Positions 12,655-25,490 of a stretch of DNA of 64,000 nt are shown piece after piece. The notes beneath the pieces were generated by a model, which was not told the origin of the DNA, did no database searches, and saw only the letters and a list, made by a program, of their open reading frames with translations. The stretch's first letter is position 1; every line of letters starts with the position of its first letter. Made by a program: the position numbers and the translations under genes. Origin of the DNA: Physcomitrium patens (lineage: Eukaryota; Streptophyta; Bryopsida; Funariales; Funariaceae); assembly GCF_000002425.4 (NCBI RefSeq), contig NC_037253.1, positions 19,787,602-19,851,601 on the forward strand, written 5' to 3'.

Positions 12655-13300
12655 CTATTTGAAAGGAGGTACTTTGATTAGGAAGCATGCCACTAGATAG
12701 GTCGGTTGGAAAGACATCATGATATTCCCATATGAGTTGCTTTGTCCATCTACTCCTTTGGCTATCTTTTCTACCATCGACGTAAGATTTAAAACCACCA
12801 TATATACCGGTTGCTCATGCTGTATTTGCTTCTTCATAAAGATCGTCCATATAAGTAAGTCTTTGGTTGAAGATTGTCTTTCATCTTCACTTGATGTGGA
12901 AGTATGAAGAGTCACCTTGTATCTTCTATTTTTAAAAGAGATTGTTCTTGCTACCCAATCAACTTGCTTATTTTTCATCTCTAACCATGGCATACCAAAG
13001 ATAACATCATACTTTAGGTTTGTCACCTTAAATCTCTCTTAAGATATAGACATTTGTAAATGTCAAGATTTCTTCTTTACATGTTTCACTCAAGATGTTC
13101 TCTCAATCATCTGCAAGGTATATACTTCCTCTCTTGATTACCTTAGTTTTAATTCTAAACCAATCAGCAATTTCAATTGAGATGCAATTTTTTATAGAGT
13201 CACAATCTACAAGCACTCAACATGGTTGTCGTTTTAGTAGACTTGTTAGATGCACCAATCAATTTTTTTTATAGTTGTCTAAGGCCATACCATTTGTCTT
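12655..13300 (-). pseudogene. Element A aspartic protease remnant
   Basis: The minus-strand frame at 13026-12655 opens with YDVIFGMPWL, the second conserved retropepsin block. Upstream, near 13200, the catalytic region reads LVDCDSIKN where a D-S/C-G triad is expected. This implies a Gly-to-Asp change by a G-to-A transition. Confidence 0.7.
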
Positions 13301-14420
13301 TGAGAGATAGTAGCTATCCATAGTATTAGCCTTCAATGCCTTTACTGAGAAGTCCTGTTTTCTTGCTTTGACTCATTATTGACTTGGTGAGTTTCAAGAT
13401 TGTGAACTCACCTTATCTTGTTGGTACTTGAATTTCGATATTTTGAACAACCTCCAATTTGATGGCTTGACTCTCAACAATAAAAATACAATCCTTTTTG
13501 CACCAATATTTGTCATCTTTATAGTATAATGATCATTGTAGGACATCAATCTTCATTATTATTAGTTGTTATGCCATATTATTAGATAATGGCATAAGAC
13601 TTTGTATGATAGGTTGTGCTCCATAATTTTTGAAATTTATAGCATTGATTATCTCTGCAATCTGAATTCCCTCTTTGACTCTTTGTGGATCCCTTAACTC
13701 TAGCTCTTCCTAGTCCCTAGGTTTCAAACCTCGTAGGAATTGATCCATCATCTTTGCCTCCAAAAAATTGCTAATTTGGAGATGTAGGGACTTGAATTGG
13801 AAGACATAATCTTGTACCAATCTATCTTATATAAGATTTGCCAACTGATCATGTGCTATTTTTTTTGCATTGATAGGCCAAAATTAATTCCTAAATTCGG
13901 TCTCAAACTCCTCTTTGTTACAAAATCTACCTTAAGTTCCATAACTTTGAACTTGATGTCTCTACTAAATGGCTGCCACATCTTTCAAATAGATAGCTGC
14001 ATATATAATTCTTTCAATGGTATTTGTTTCGGATAGTTGGAAGTATTTTTTTATATTAAAGAACCATTGATATACATTTTCTTGTTTTAAAGTCTTAGAA
14101 TATTTATTAGGCTTATTCAATTTCAACCTAACAGATGTTGACTCTTTTATCCTCGAGGCTTCTATTTGTCCTTGTAAAGTAGTTATTTGGCCTAGGAGGT
14201 GTTATATTTGTGCCTCCATCTGGAAATACTCTGCCATATCATCCATACTATAATTTCTTTGTTGGACTCTACTATTGTAATACCTTTTTATCTCCCAATT
14301 GATTTTTTAAGAATAATTCATGGTAGCTTCAACACAATATCTAATGTGATTATAATAATTGACCTTGGATTAGATGATGAATACTGATACACTATCAAAA
14401 GTAAACAGTCTAATGTTTAC

Positions 14421-14431
14421 TCTGATACCAA
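14421..14431 (-). other. Primer-binding site of element A (initiator Met tRNA type)
   Basis: On the minus strand, directly after the 5' LTR, the sequence reads TTGGTATCAGA followed by GT. This matches the usual TGGTATCAGAGC primer site complementary to initiator Met tRNA. Confidence 0.85.
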
Positions 14432-14940
14432 TAAAATAAGACTAGTCTATCTCAAAAATCCAAGACCCTTCTAATCCATAGCAACATAAAGCCTCATCAC
14501 AAAATAAGACAAAATATATCCAAATAAAATTAAACAAAACTAAACAAAATAAGACATGAAAGTTAAAATTGAGTAAATGAAAATAAAATAGAACAAAACT
14601 AAACAAAAAGATGTAAAATCAAATTTTACTAAAAAAAAGGATCTAAAGCTATACTTCACTAGATGCCCCAAAAGGCCTTGGCTAGTCCTATTTATACCTT
14701 ATTCTATAATCTTGGACTTTCTAAATTTTTCTTAGGTAGCGGACTTCACCTGGATAATTACCTAAATTTTATTTTTTAGAAGATTTTATAGTAGGCTCTA
14801 TCTAAATAATTGTCCTAAATTCTTATTAGAATGTTCTACAATGGATTCTATCTAGTTTATTAACCTAATCCCAATTCTAAAAACTTCCATGGTTCTAACT
14901 ATCTATTCCTATACAAATATCTTATTTATACCTTATAACA
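14432..14940 (-). repeat. 5' LTR of element A
   Basis: It ends in ATAACA on the plus strand next to the TTGTC duplication. It differs from its partner at many sites, so the insertion is old. Confidence 0.88.
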
Positions 14941-14945
14941 TTGTC

Positions 14946-17900
14946 AAAAAATAAGAAATATCTTTAATTAAGAAAGTTAAATCCCTACACATAGAAGTCA
15001 TAGATGGTTGTTTATTATCTTCTACATACATTATCCATGAGATTGTTTCTTTAGATGTAGCAATTAAAAATCATAATAGCATAGTAATATTTAATGTCAT
15101 AAGATCTTCCTCCAATCTATTTATATTAGAATTATCATGGTTAAAAAAATATAAGTCTCAGATAGAATAGATTTCTTATAACTTTAATTTTTTTTGTAGT
15201 TTGATCCAAAATTTTATTAGCCAAGTAAAAATACATAAGTCTAATATATCCAAATCTTTATTAGTAGATATAAAAGCCTTCATGCATGTGGCAAAAATAG
15301 AATCATCTTTTGTTACATATTTCATTCCGATTTTTCATGGTAAAAAGACATAAAGTGGTAATCCTAGCCAATATCAAAATTTTGAAGGCATTTTTGAATA
15401 AAAAAATATAGATATTCTTTCATATCATCAATTCAATAATTGTTTAATTGATCTTCAAGAAGAAGCTTAACTTCCATTTAAATTAATCTACAACTTTTTG
15501 TAGAACGAGTTTACTGTATTAAAGGAATATATTGATAAGAATTTAGCTAAAAACTTCATAGGTTATTTAAAATTTCTAACAAGAGCTCTTACTTTATTTG
15601 TATACAAAAATAATTGATCTTTATAGACATGCGTAGACTGCCAAAGATTTAGCAAGATTACCATCAAGAACAAGTATTCTTTACTTTTGATTTTAAAGCT
15701 TCTTGACTAACTTAATCAATCAAAAATCTATATAAAAATAAATCTATGAGGAGCATATAATCTAGTTCATATAAAAAAATGAGATGAATAGAAGATTACT
15801 TTTTGAACTAGGTATGGACATTTCAAATATAATATCATGCCTTTTGGACTCTCAAATACACTAGCCGCTTCTCAACATCTTATAAATGATATTTTTTTTA
15901 AGTTCCTTAATGATTTTATTATCTATTATTTAGATAATATTCTAATTTATTCCAAGAATACAAAAAAAAAATAAACTTTATATTCATCATGTGTTACAAA
16001 AACTTAGAGATGCAAGATTATATATTAAGATAGAAAAAAGTATATTCTACACAACTCAATTTGACTTCTTAGGATACATCATTTTTAACAAAAATCTTAT
16101 GATGGATCCTAAGAAGATTCAGACTATCATTGATTGAAAGATTCTAAAAACAATAATAGATGTGTAATACTTTTTGGACTTTGTCAATTATTATTAGATC
16201 TTTATCAATTTCTTTTTCAAATTATAGCTCTACTTATACATTTGACTTGTAAAAATAAACTTAAGTAAAATAAAGATGTCAAAGCATTATTTGATGCTTT
16301 GATAAAAGAAATTATTTTTATACCAATTTTATATTGTGTCCATTTTTTAAGATATTTTATAACAAAAATGCATAAAACTTTTTTTTAGTTGCAATATTAT
16401 TATAAATAGGAATAAATGATAAATTCCATCTAGTAGCTTTTTATTTAAAGAAATTTTCAATATTAGAGATTAACTACAAAATCTTTATTATTTTTTTAAT
16501 ATAATTAAGCATTCTTTTAAAGAATGATGTTACTATCTAGAAGATGATTCTATTCTAGTCATTATATATACAAATCACAAGAATCTCAAATATTACATGT
16601 CAACACATGAATTGAATTGTTACTAGGCTCATTGAAGCATATCATTATCAGGATTTAATTTCAAGATTACATATTGACCTGAAAAAGAATAAGATCTATA
16701 AGATTTATTTTCTAAATATTTTTATCTTATATTAAAAGAAAGAGATGTAATTTTTGATTAATAAAGAATAATTATCTTGAAGCTTAAGTAATTCATCTTC
16801 AATTAATAATATCAACATTGATTGTTGATTCAAGATTTGTCAAATAAATTCAATCAAGTATGCCATGTGATCTTCTTATTTATGGTATTAAGCATACTTC
16901 TTCTAAGTTTCATGATACTTCTAAGTTCAAGTTGAAGAACAATCTATTCTATTTTAAAAGTTGTCTATATGTTCCAAAAGAAGAAGCACATTTATGTATT
17001 CTTGAAGCTTGTCATGATTTTTTAACAACAAGAAATTTTGAATATAATAAGACTTTGGAGCTACTATTAAAAGATTTTTGGTAGCCACAAATGTAGAAGA
17101 TTAAGAAAGGCTTTGTATAAATATGTAAAATTTGCTAAATATAAAAAATTCCTCATAATAGATCTTATAGACTTCTCTAACCATTGCTTATACTAAAACA
17201 ACTATGGTCTTCTGTTTCTATGGATTTTATTATGGATCTTTTAAGTTCAAATTCATATAACTCCATATTTGTGATAACAAATTGTTTCCCAAAAATGGCA
17301 CATTTTTTATCATATATAAAATCTATTATAAATAAAAAAAATAGCTAAGCTTTTCTTTGACAACATCTATTGCTATCATAGATTATCAAAAGATATTATA
17401 TCAGATAAAGGAATACAATTTATAACAAGATTTTTTTAAAATCTTTTTAAAATATTGAAGATAGATATAAAATTATCTTTGGTCTTTTACCCTCAAATTC
17501 ATAGACAAATAGAATGGATAAATTAAGTTTTAGAATATTATTTGAGGTATTCCATCAATTATCATCAAGATAATTAGATAAATCTTTTGTCATTGGCAAA
17601 TTTTGCATATAATAATTTGATACATTCTTCTATTGAACAAATACCTTTCTTTGCCAATTATGGTTATTATCTACAACTTGATACTTTTAATTATTCAAAA
17701 GTTGATAATCTTGTGACAAAAGATTTGATAAATTATTTGAAAAAGTTATATGCAATAATAAAGGTACAATTAAGAAATTTCAAGAATGATAAAAGATCAA
17801 CATAGATGCATATTGCAAGAAAAAATCACAATTCAATGTAAGTGATAAAATATGGTTATTTTGTCATAATATCAAGACTATTTGTCTTTATAACAAGTTG

Positions 17901-18266
17901 GATTATTATAAGCTTGGACCTATTTCTATTTATGAATGAATCAATCTAGTTGCTTATCAATTACACCTATTGGAGTCAATGAAGATTCATTTAGTATTCC
18001 ATGTATCTTTTCTTCAGACATATAAGACAATTGATATACTAAAAAGATAATAAGTGCCACCTCCTCATATTAAAGTGGACAATAATGAAGAGTTCGACAT
18101 TGAAGAAGTCACAAACTTAAGGCGGTACCAAAATAGGTTAAAATATCTTATTCATTGGAATGGATATGATATTAGTGAATATATATGGAAGCCAATCAAG
18201 AATCTTGTTAATATAATAAAAAAAGTTAATACATTTTATCAATTATATCTATCAAAACTCAAATGA
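14946..18266 (+). pseudogene. Element B pol remnant (protease to chromodomain)
   Basis: The sequence after insert A continues the element B protease (EVIDGC-type block at about 14993, parallel to 20425 in C). RT follows (HFKYNIMPFGLSNT near 15815-15860), then RNase H, the integrase zinc region (16860-17084), integrase core (17587-17805, FAYNNLIHSS) and a readable chromodomain at 18054-18266 (EEFDIEEVTNL, LIHWNGYDISEYIW). Stops and frameshifts are dense and mostly explained by C-to-T or G-to-A changes relative to C. Confidence 0.85.
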
Positions 18267-18449
18267 AGAATAGTAAATCTTTGCTATAAAAAACTATAAT
18301 TTAGGAAAGATTTTATTCAATCTTCTATCCTTGTTTTTATGTATTTGTGGCACTAAAGAGATAGAGAATCAATAATCAATAGATTCAACTTAAAAACCAT
18401 CATTTGTTGATTTATCAAACAAGATATTATAATTGTCATAGCCTTCAAA

Positions 18450-19011
18450 TATCACAGACATATATTTACTATAATTCTTACTTATATGATATAAATAGGT
18501 AGAAGTAAGTAAAAATATATTAATTTTATATTATCTTTTAGACAAGCTTTCTAGAAGCTTCATAGATGTTGCTTTGACTTTACATGTGTTTATATTTGAT
18601 TAATAGGTTAGAAACTTTGTCAATAAGTTAACCACATGCTACAAATATAGCATGCTATAAATGTAGCTTGGAGAATAAGCTAACTATGTGATATCCACAT
18701 AGAAAACTTACCTTGTAAGTTAAGATACATGTTGTGCAAAGTCAACACGTTTTTGGAGGTCCTATAGAACGTTGCCACGTAGCTTCTAAGTAGATAGTAT
18801 ATATAGAGACAAGAATGAAGCTTTCTTCACTCTTGTCAACTCTTTTCTTGCTTCTAGTCTAGTTTCAAGAGTCTTTAGTTTTCTTGACTTTTAGCAATAG
18901 CCATTCGTATTTTTTTCTTAATATATATATTTAATTATTTCTATTTTGACATCTTTTTTTGAGAAAAGTTTCACTTATTTATTTGTTTTTATCAAATTCT
19001 TGTCCTTGATA
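18450..19011 (+). repeat. 5' LTR of element C
   Basis: Starts TATCACAGACATATA (TG decayed to TA) and ends TCCTTGATA, matching the copy at 27082. A diverged initiator-Met primer site, TAATATTAGAGC, sits at 19032-19043. It differs from TGGTATCAGAGC only by three transitions. Confidence 0.88.
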
Positions 19012-19225
19012 GATTGACAAGAGTGCACTTATAATATTAGAGCTTTGTCTAATCTTGATTAAGAGTGGATTACTTCTTTTTCTTGATAAGACATACGTGT
19101 ATTAGAAGTTACAGATTACCTTCTTCCAAACTAATATTATTCTTAGTATTTTTTTTTGTTCTGAAGTCTTTTCTTCTATTTGTCTTGAGTGATATTAGAC
19201 ATCTTCTCTTTTCTAAGTGTTATCA

Positions 19226-20157
19226 TGATAGACCTTGCTGAAATGAAGAGTGCAATGGCACAAATGTTTGAATAATTGAAGAAGATAATGCTTGCGATGG
19301 ATCAACTCAATTTACCACCATAATGAACAATAACATTGGCAGGAAGTGAAGATATAGAAATGATTGGAGCTGCTTCAACATCTGCACCAAATCATGTCTC
19401 TTCTCCTATGGTAGAACATCCTTCCAGTATTAGAGAATCAAGAATTGCCCTATCCAAGAAGTTTGATAGCACCAAATCAAAGTTTAGAGGATTTATCAAT
19501 CAAGTATAACCTGAGATTGAACTTCAACTCCAAAGCTATTCAACTCTAAGATCACAAGTTAGATTCACTGGTATGCTTCTTTCAATTCTAGCATTATTAT
19601 GGTTTTCATCTTTTTTTGAATGATGAGATCCAATATTAGATAATCTAGAGGTTTTTTTGGGAGAGTTTCGATCCATGTATGGAGAATATGATATAATTTG
19701 TGTTGCAACCAACAAGATCTATATTTTATGATAAGACAATTGATCAGTAACATTATATGCTTTATAGTTTTAACAACTTACAACTGATATCAAGTCAGAT
19801 GGTGCCACAATTGTTAGCCAATTTCTCTACGGATTATAATATGAGATAGAAATATTAATGCTCAACTTATTTGATCCTCAAACATTGATTCAAGCAATCG
19901 ACTTTATTGTGAAGTATGACAATCATCTTTTTAAATTTTGATCTCATAATTGTATAAGTGGACCTCAACGTTACTATAATTTAATAGTAATACCAACATC
20001 TCTTTAACATATACATTTGGAAGTAAAGGATATGCAAATTGATACAATACATTTCAAACCTCTTACTAAGCAAGAAAAGATTCATCGTCGTCAAGAAAGA
20101 TTGTGCTTATATTGTGGAGAATCTAAGCACACTGCTCAACATTGTCCAAAGAAGTGA
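19226..20157 (+). pseudogene. Element C gag remnant with CCHC zinc knuckle
   Basis: ATG at 19226 opens a gag-like frame (MIDLAEMKSAMAQMFE) that soon meets a stop. The 3' end codes the nucleocapsid knuckle CLYCGESKHTAQHC (about 20104-20145), a C-X2-C-X4-H-X4-C motif used to bind RNA during packaging. Several stops lie between. Confidence 0.8.
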
Positions 20158-20328
20158 CTCTATTAAAGAAGATAGTATGTTAAAAAAAGAGTTTGTCCAG
20201 CTACAATAGGAAGCATGTGACTAGAACCTTGTACAACACCTAATGAAGGTCCTATTCTCTCTTTAGAACCCTCTTCTTCTTTTACAATAAATGTTATTTT
20301 AGGACCTAAACATTACAAAGCCTATGCC

Positions 20329-20676
20329 TTGCTTGATTCAAGAGCCTCAACATGTTTTTTAGATGAAGAATTTACTAAAAGACATAGCATACTTTTAGTA
20401 AAGAAAACTAAACCTATTTATGTAGAAGTCATAGATGGTCGTCCGTTGTCTTCAAGAGATATTATTCATGAAATCCTTCCTATAGAAGTAGCAACTAATG
20501 GTCATAGTAGCTTTATAATATTTAATATCATTATATCTTCTTCTAATTCAATCATTTTAGATTTATCATGGCTAAAAAAATATAATCCTAAAATAGATTG
20601 GACTTCTCGTAGTCTTGACTTTTGTAAAAGTATAACTAAAAATATAATTAATCAAGTAGAAAGTAGAAAGTCATAA
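20329..20676 (+). pseudogene. Element C aspartic protease (catalytic site lost)
   Basis: An open segment of 115 codons. The active-site block reads LLDSRAST where LLDSGAST is expected; GGA has become AGA. The second block reads ILDLSWLKKYNP instead of ILGLSWL (Gly to Asp). Both are G-to-A transitions, so the protease fold is readable but should be inactive. Confidence 0.85.
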
Positions 20677-20719
20677 GTCTAGTATAATTAAACTTATATT
20701 TATAGGTGCAAGAGCTTTC

Positions 20720-21813
20720 TTGTATGCCAGAAAAAAAGGATCACCTTGTGTTATTTATGTTGCACCTGTTTCTATTGGTAGAAAGACTTCAAGTAGCATT
20801 CCAAGCCAATATCAAGATTTTCAAGATATATTTGAGAAGAAAAATATAGATACTCTTCCAAAACATTGTTCCTATGACTACTTAATTGACCTTCGAGAAG
20901 AAGCACAATCGTCATTTGGACCAATCTACAATTTATTACAAAATGAATTAGTTGAACTCAAGGAGTATATTCAAGAGAATCTAGTGAAGAACTTCATATG
21001 CTATTCCAAATCTCTAGAAGGAGCTCCAATTTTATTTGTGAAAAAAAAAGATGAATCATTGCAAATGTGTATTGATTATCGAGGACTCAACAAAATCACC
21101 ATCAAGAACAAGTATCCGCTATCTTTGATATCTGGACTCCTTGATTAGTTGAATCAAGCTAAGATCTATATAAAAATAGATCTACAAGGAGCATACAATC
21201 TAGTACGCATCAAAGAAGGAGATGAATGGAAGATTGTGTTCCGAACAAGGTATGGACATTTCAAATACAATGTCATACCTTTTGGACTTACAAATGCACT
21301 AGCAACATTCCAACATTTAATGAATGATATCTTTTGGAAGTTTTTAGATGATTTTATTGTCTGTTACATAGATGACAACTTAATCTTTTTTAAGAACATA
21401 AAAGAATATGAACTTTATGTAGGTAGTGTGTTACAAAAACTAAGAGATGCAGGATTCTATGCCAAGATAGAAAAGTATGTATTTTACACTACTCAAGTTG
21501 ACTTCTTAGAATACATCATTTCAAATAATGGACTTATGATAGATCCTAAAAAAGTTCAAGCTATTATGGATTGGAAGATCTCCAAAACAATAAGAGATGT
21601 CCAATGCTTTTTGGGATTTGCCAACTACTATTGGATCTTCATTAAAGACTTTTCTCAAGTTGTAGCTCCATTTATATGTTCGACTTGTAAAGATAAACTT
21701 CAATGGAATCAAGAAGCGGAAGTAGCATTTGAAGCTTTGAAGATGGCCTTTTTTTTTGCATCAATCTTACATCACATCAATTTTTCTAAGCCATTTTTTA
21801 TGCAAACAGACGT
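20720..21813 (+). pseudogene. Element C reverse transcriptase and start of RNase H
   Basis: Two abutting in-frame segments, 20720-21148 and 21149-21826, are separated only by TAG at 21146 (probably from CAG). Motifs in order: [51 protein letters not shown], then CYIDDNLIF (YIDD at 21365-21376), QCFLGFANYYWIFI and the start of RNase H (FFMQTD). Insert D interrupts it at 21814; RNase H continues at 23138. Confidence 0.9.
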
Positions 21814-23137
21814 TGTCATGATGTAATATGACTATATAGTGAAATTATAATCAAAATTGAATTTCTAATTAATATCTAATTATTTTAGTTTAATAATAAT
21901 TTGTGGTATCTAAACATGGCTTTTATAAAAGCCTCTTAGGTTATTTTCATATCTTAATAGTTAGTAAGTTGAAAGTTAGTTAGTAATTTTACTTTTTAGG
22001 TTCTAGACACTCTTCTACTACCTTAAAAAGATCATAAATTGATAAAATCAGGTTAGAAGATATAAATAATTAGTATAGTTGATACTAGGGTTAAGTTGAG
22101 AATAGGATTGGACTAAAAAATCCTTAGAATAGGTTAGATTGATATCTGGAGGTCGGCCGTTTGTGAGACAGGGTTGAAATCAGACCTCTAGCCAAAAAAA
22201 ACAATGGCCTAGGGCAAAATAAGGATTCATTCAAAGATTAAAGAATAGGATTTGAGAGCTAGCTTGAAGTTTTTTCTAAAGGCATAAGGATTTTTTTTGG
22301 AGGATTTTTGAGGACTTAAAAATTGTTGTTCAAAGTCAAGGTTTGTATTGGTGATTATGGTTTTATATAATATAATTAGGACTAGATATTTTGGCTAATT
22401 CGTACAATTGGTGTTACATCTATAGTTGAAAATTTGAGACTATTTGGATTTTTAGGTGTGCTAAGTGTATACAAAATTTTGTGATAATCTAACAATGTAG
22501 TTTAGAGATATTTGATTTTTAGAATAAGAGGGTTTTGGAAGTTGACATTTTGAGATTGGGTAGGATTTTTGTGATATCTAGAGATCTATTCATTGGATCA
22601 AGGTAAAATTTGGTATGGTTTTGAAGGACTTGAAGATAAAAGTGCACACTAATTTTGAATCAAAGTTAATTGTTGGAAAGGGAGAAATCATTGCTGGGAT
22701 TTCTACTTCATTTTTTCAGTTGGCAGCTGATTGATATCAGTGCAATTTTTGGAGGTTTTCTCACAATCTGTGAGTTGGATTGGACTAAAAATTCTTGATC
22801 ATATAGAAGACTTATATTGATAATTGCATGGAAAATTTTACATCAAGTGGACAGTTAGATTAGATGTTACAACTTGTTAAAGCTCATTGTTTAATATTGA
22901 GGCTTATAAGAAAAATCTAAATTACTTAAATATGAAAGTAATAAGGTAATTAGGATTTATGTATGATTAAGGCTACTAAGAAGAGTGTTTTTAGTACTTT
23001 TGAATTGAAATTCAGATTATATTCTTCTTGTATGGATGAAACTTATTAGGGTTTCTTGGATACTTGTAAAATACAACCTCATCTTCCATAGCTAAGTACC
23101 CATGGCATTCTCGAGTAAGACAATACATAATATGACA
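21814..23137 (+). mobile_element. Insert D: 1.3-kb solo-LTR-like element in the element C RNase H
   Basis: It splits the RNase H frame between QTD (left) and ASDFALG (right, about 23140). Ends are TGTCATGATG and TATGACA. Flanks GACGT and AATGC (the latter starting at 23137) can both derive from GACGC by transitions, suggesting a target duplication with an end uncertain by one base. It has no coding capacity. It is homologous, in reverse orientation, to insert E. Confidence 0.75.
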
Positions 23138-24007
23138 ATGCATCAGACTTTGCTTTAGGTGCCATATTGTCATAAATGAGAACAGATGATAAACTTCACC
23201 TAGTAGTTTTTTATTCCACAAAATTTTTAGCAATTGAGATGAATTACGATATTCATGACAAAAAACTTCTTACAGTCATGGATTTGTTTCAAGAATGGCG
23301 CTATTATCTAGAAGGTACTCCTAGTCCAGTCACCATATATACGGATCACAAGAACTTTCAATATTTTATGTCAGCACGTGTTTTAAATTTTTGCTAAGCC
23401 CATTGTAGTATGTCTTTGTGAAGATTCAAATTCAAGATCACTTATCGACCAGGAAAACAACAAGGTTTATCAAATGCACTCTCTAGTCAATCTTACCTTG
23501 TACCAAAGGAAGAAAATGTTGCTTTTGATCAGCAATGGATAATTTTCTTAAAGCTAGAGCATCTTCATTTTCAAGCAATGAAATCAACACTAACTATTGA
23601 TTCAACTTTCATTAAGCAAGTTCAGTCAAGATTGTCTTCTAATCCTCTTATTCATAATATTAAGAAAAATCCTTCAAAGTCTCATGATACTTCCAAGTTT
23701 GAATTGAAGAATAATCTAGTATATTTCGAGGGATGCCTACATGTTCAAAAAGGTGAAACTCGATTACATGTTCTTCAAGGTCATCATGACTTTCTACCAG
23801 TAGGATATTTTGGGTACAATAAAACTTTGAAACTAATATCCAGGGATTTTTGGTTGCCCTGAATGTGTAATGCAGTCAAAGATTTTATATAATCTTATAA
23901 TATTTGCTCAAGATCAAAAACTCCTGGTCATCAACCTTACAGACTTCTTCAGCCATTATCCATTCTAAAACAATTATCATCTTCTACTTCTATGGATTTC
24001 ATCATGG
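23138..24007 (+). pseudogene. Element C RNase H and integrase N-terminal part
   Basis: RNase H resumes with SDFALGAILS and runs through VVFYSTKFLAIEMNYDIHDK, LLTVMDLFQEWRYYLEGT and IYTDHKNFQYFM (about 23140-23390). The integrase zinc region follows at 23578-23862 (LHVLQGHHDF, then FGYNKTLKLISRDFW); the second zinc-ligand His appears as Tyr (GYFGYNK). The start of the core domain is cut by insert E after TSMDFIM. Confidence 0.85.
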
Positions 24008-25490
24008 TGTCATAATACGTGAAGTCTTCCTTCAGAATGCTCCGAGCACCTGGCTTTGGAAGGTAGAATGGAAATTGCAACAGCAAAATCCTAACTCTAA
24101 TAGAATACTAATTAAATTCTAATTAGACTATAACAATACTAAGTAAGCTTTAATGAAATTCAAAAAAACTTCAAAGAAATTACAAAGAAATAAAAAAAAA
24201 ATCTTAAAAAAAATATTAGAATGATCACAAATATATCTCAAATACATCTCAATTCAATCTTAATTTAATCTTAGTTAAAATCCTATTAAACTTCATTCAA
24301 ACTTTAGGCCAAAAACTAACTAAATTTTAAACCTTAAATAAATCATAATAAAATCTTAGATCCTAAATTAAACCCTAATAAAATCTTAAATCCTAAATCA
24401 AATCCTAATCAAATCCTAAACCAAACCCTAAATCCTAAATCAAATCCTAGAAATTTCTATAATAGATTTAAACCTCAATTACTAATGAATGAACTATTAA
24501 TCTTAACTCAAAATTTACAAGCTTTTCTAACAATTAAGTTGACAACAAGTACAAATTTTTTTGAAAGGGATTGAAATTACCAAATAGACGATAGCCTCAA
24601 AAACGTGCTTGGATATTGGCTGGCATTCTTCTATGACCTTGATGCCAATCTCTTAGAGCCAATATCTCTCCTTTTCACCATTCGATTGATTTCAAAATTC
24701 TCATATACATAGAAAAACAAGTCTAATATCTTCACACATAAATTTCACTCCAATCCAACTAGTAGATTGCAAGAAATCTTAAGAATCCTCACTAGACTTA
24801 AAATTCTACTTTTTGAAACCTTGATCCACTTAAACCTCGATAATCCTCAATTCAACTATTAGACCAAGCTAAAATTCACAACACATATTTAGCACAACTA
24901 TGAATATTAACCCACAAAATTTTACATGTAGATCTATTATAAAACTCTTGAAATTACTAGAAACGTAAACCCTATTTTATTTCACAAAATCCAAGTCATT
25001 TGAAAACAAACTTGACTTTGTAAAGCTCTTACATAGTCATTACAAATCCAAATCATCCAAAACCAATGCTCATAGAAATCTTATTTAATTTGCTATCAAA
25101 CCTCACTCTCCGATCTATAAAAGAACCTCCAAGTTATTGTAGATGCTCAATTTTAAGCCTCAGGGTCTGATTTCGATCCAGGTTGCTTATCGGCCCTCCT
25201 CGAGTATCAATATCTAATTTTTCTAGGTAGTTTTTGCTAGAATTTATTTTAACTTCTTTCTAAAGATATATATATCATTTATTTTTCCAATCTACCTTAT
25301 TTTGTCTTATTTATGGCCTTATAAAGTAAATAGAAGTCACTTTTTTAAAAAAACAATACTACTACTAAAAGTTTTACTACCTTCTTATCTTTTATTCATA
25401 TTTTTTTACTTTATCTTTTAACTTGGCTCTTTTATAATAAGATCCATATTATCATCTTTTACCATATAGTTGTGTTACAATATGATAACA
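24008..25490 (-). mobile_element. Insert E: 1.5-kb solo-LTR-like element in the element C integrase
   Basis: It separates TCTATGGATTTCATCATGG from GATCTTCTAATCTC, which are contiguous in element B (about 17217-17250). Ends are TGTCATAATACG and GATAACA. Its reverse complement aligns with insert D, including the GC-richer patch (D 22150-22195, E about 25160-25210) with shared GAAATCAGACC. Part of it (about 24380-24440) is rich in CCTAAATC/CCTAAACC-like runs. No coding capacity and no convincing target duplication. Confidence 0.72.

Larger units (their letters stand above)
9319..14940 (-). mobile_element. Element A: minus-strand Ty3/gypsy chromovirus inserted in element B
   Basis: A 5.6-kb element with LTRs of about 507 bp (9319-9825) and 509 bp (14432-14940), flanked by a perfect TTGTC duplication (9314-9318 and 14941-14945). 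Reading on the minus strand, a Met-type primer site is followed by a gag remnant (about 14400-13500), protease end (13026-12900, VIFGMPWL), RT (about 12640-11850), integrase and a chromodomain (10125-9868). RT still shows LPFGLINA and VFIDDILVY around 12130-12260, so the YXDD-type centre survives there, but stops occur nearby. It sits in the protease region of element B, in opposite orientation. Confidence 0.92.

Noticed and set aside
24380..24440. Telomere-like CCCTAAA-type runs
   Set aside because: Irregular CCTAAATC words inside insert E, not a perfect telomeric array; treated as low-complexity LTR-like sequence.
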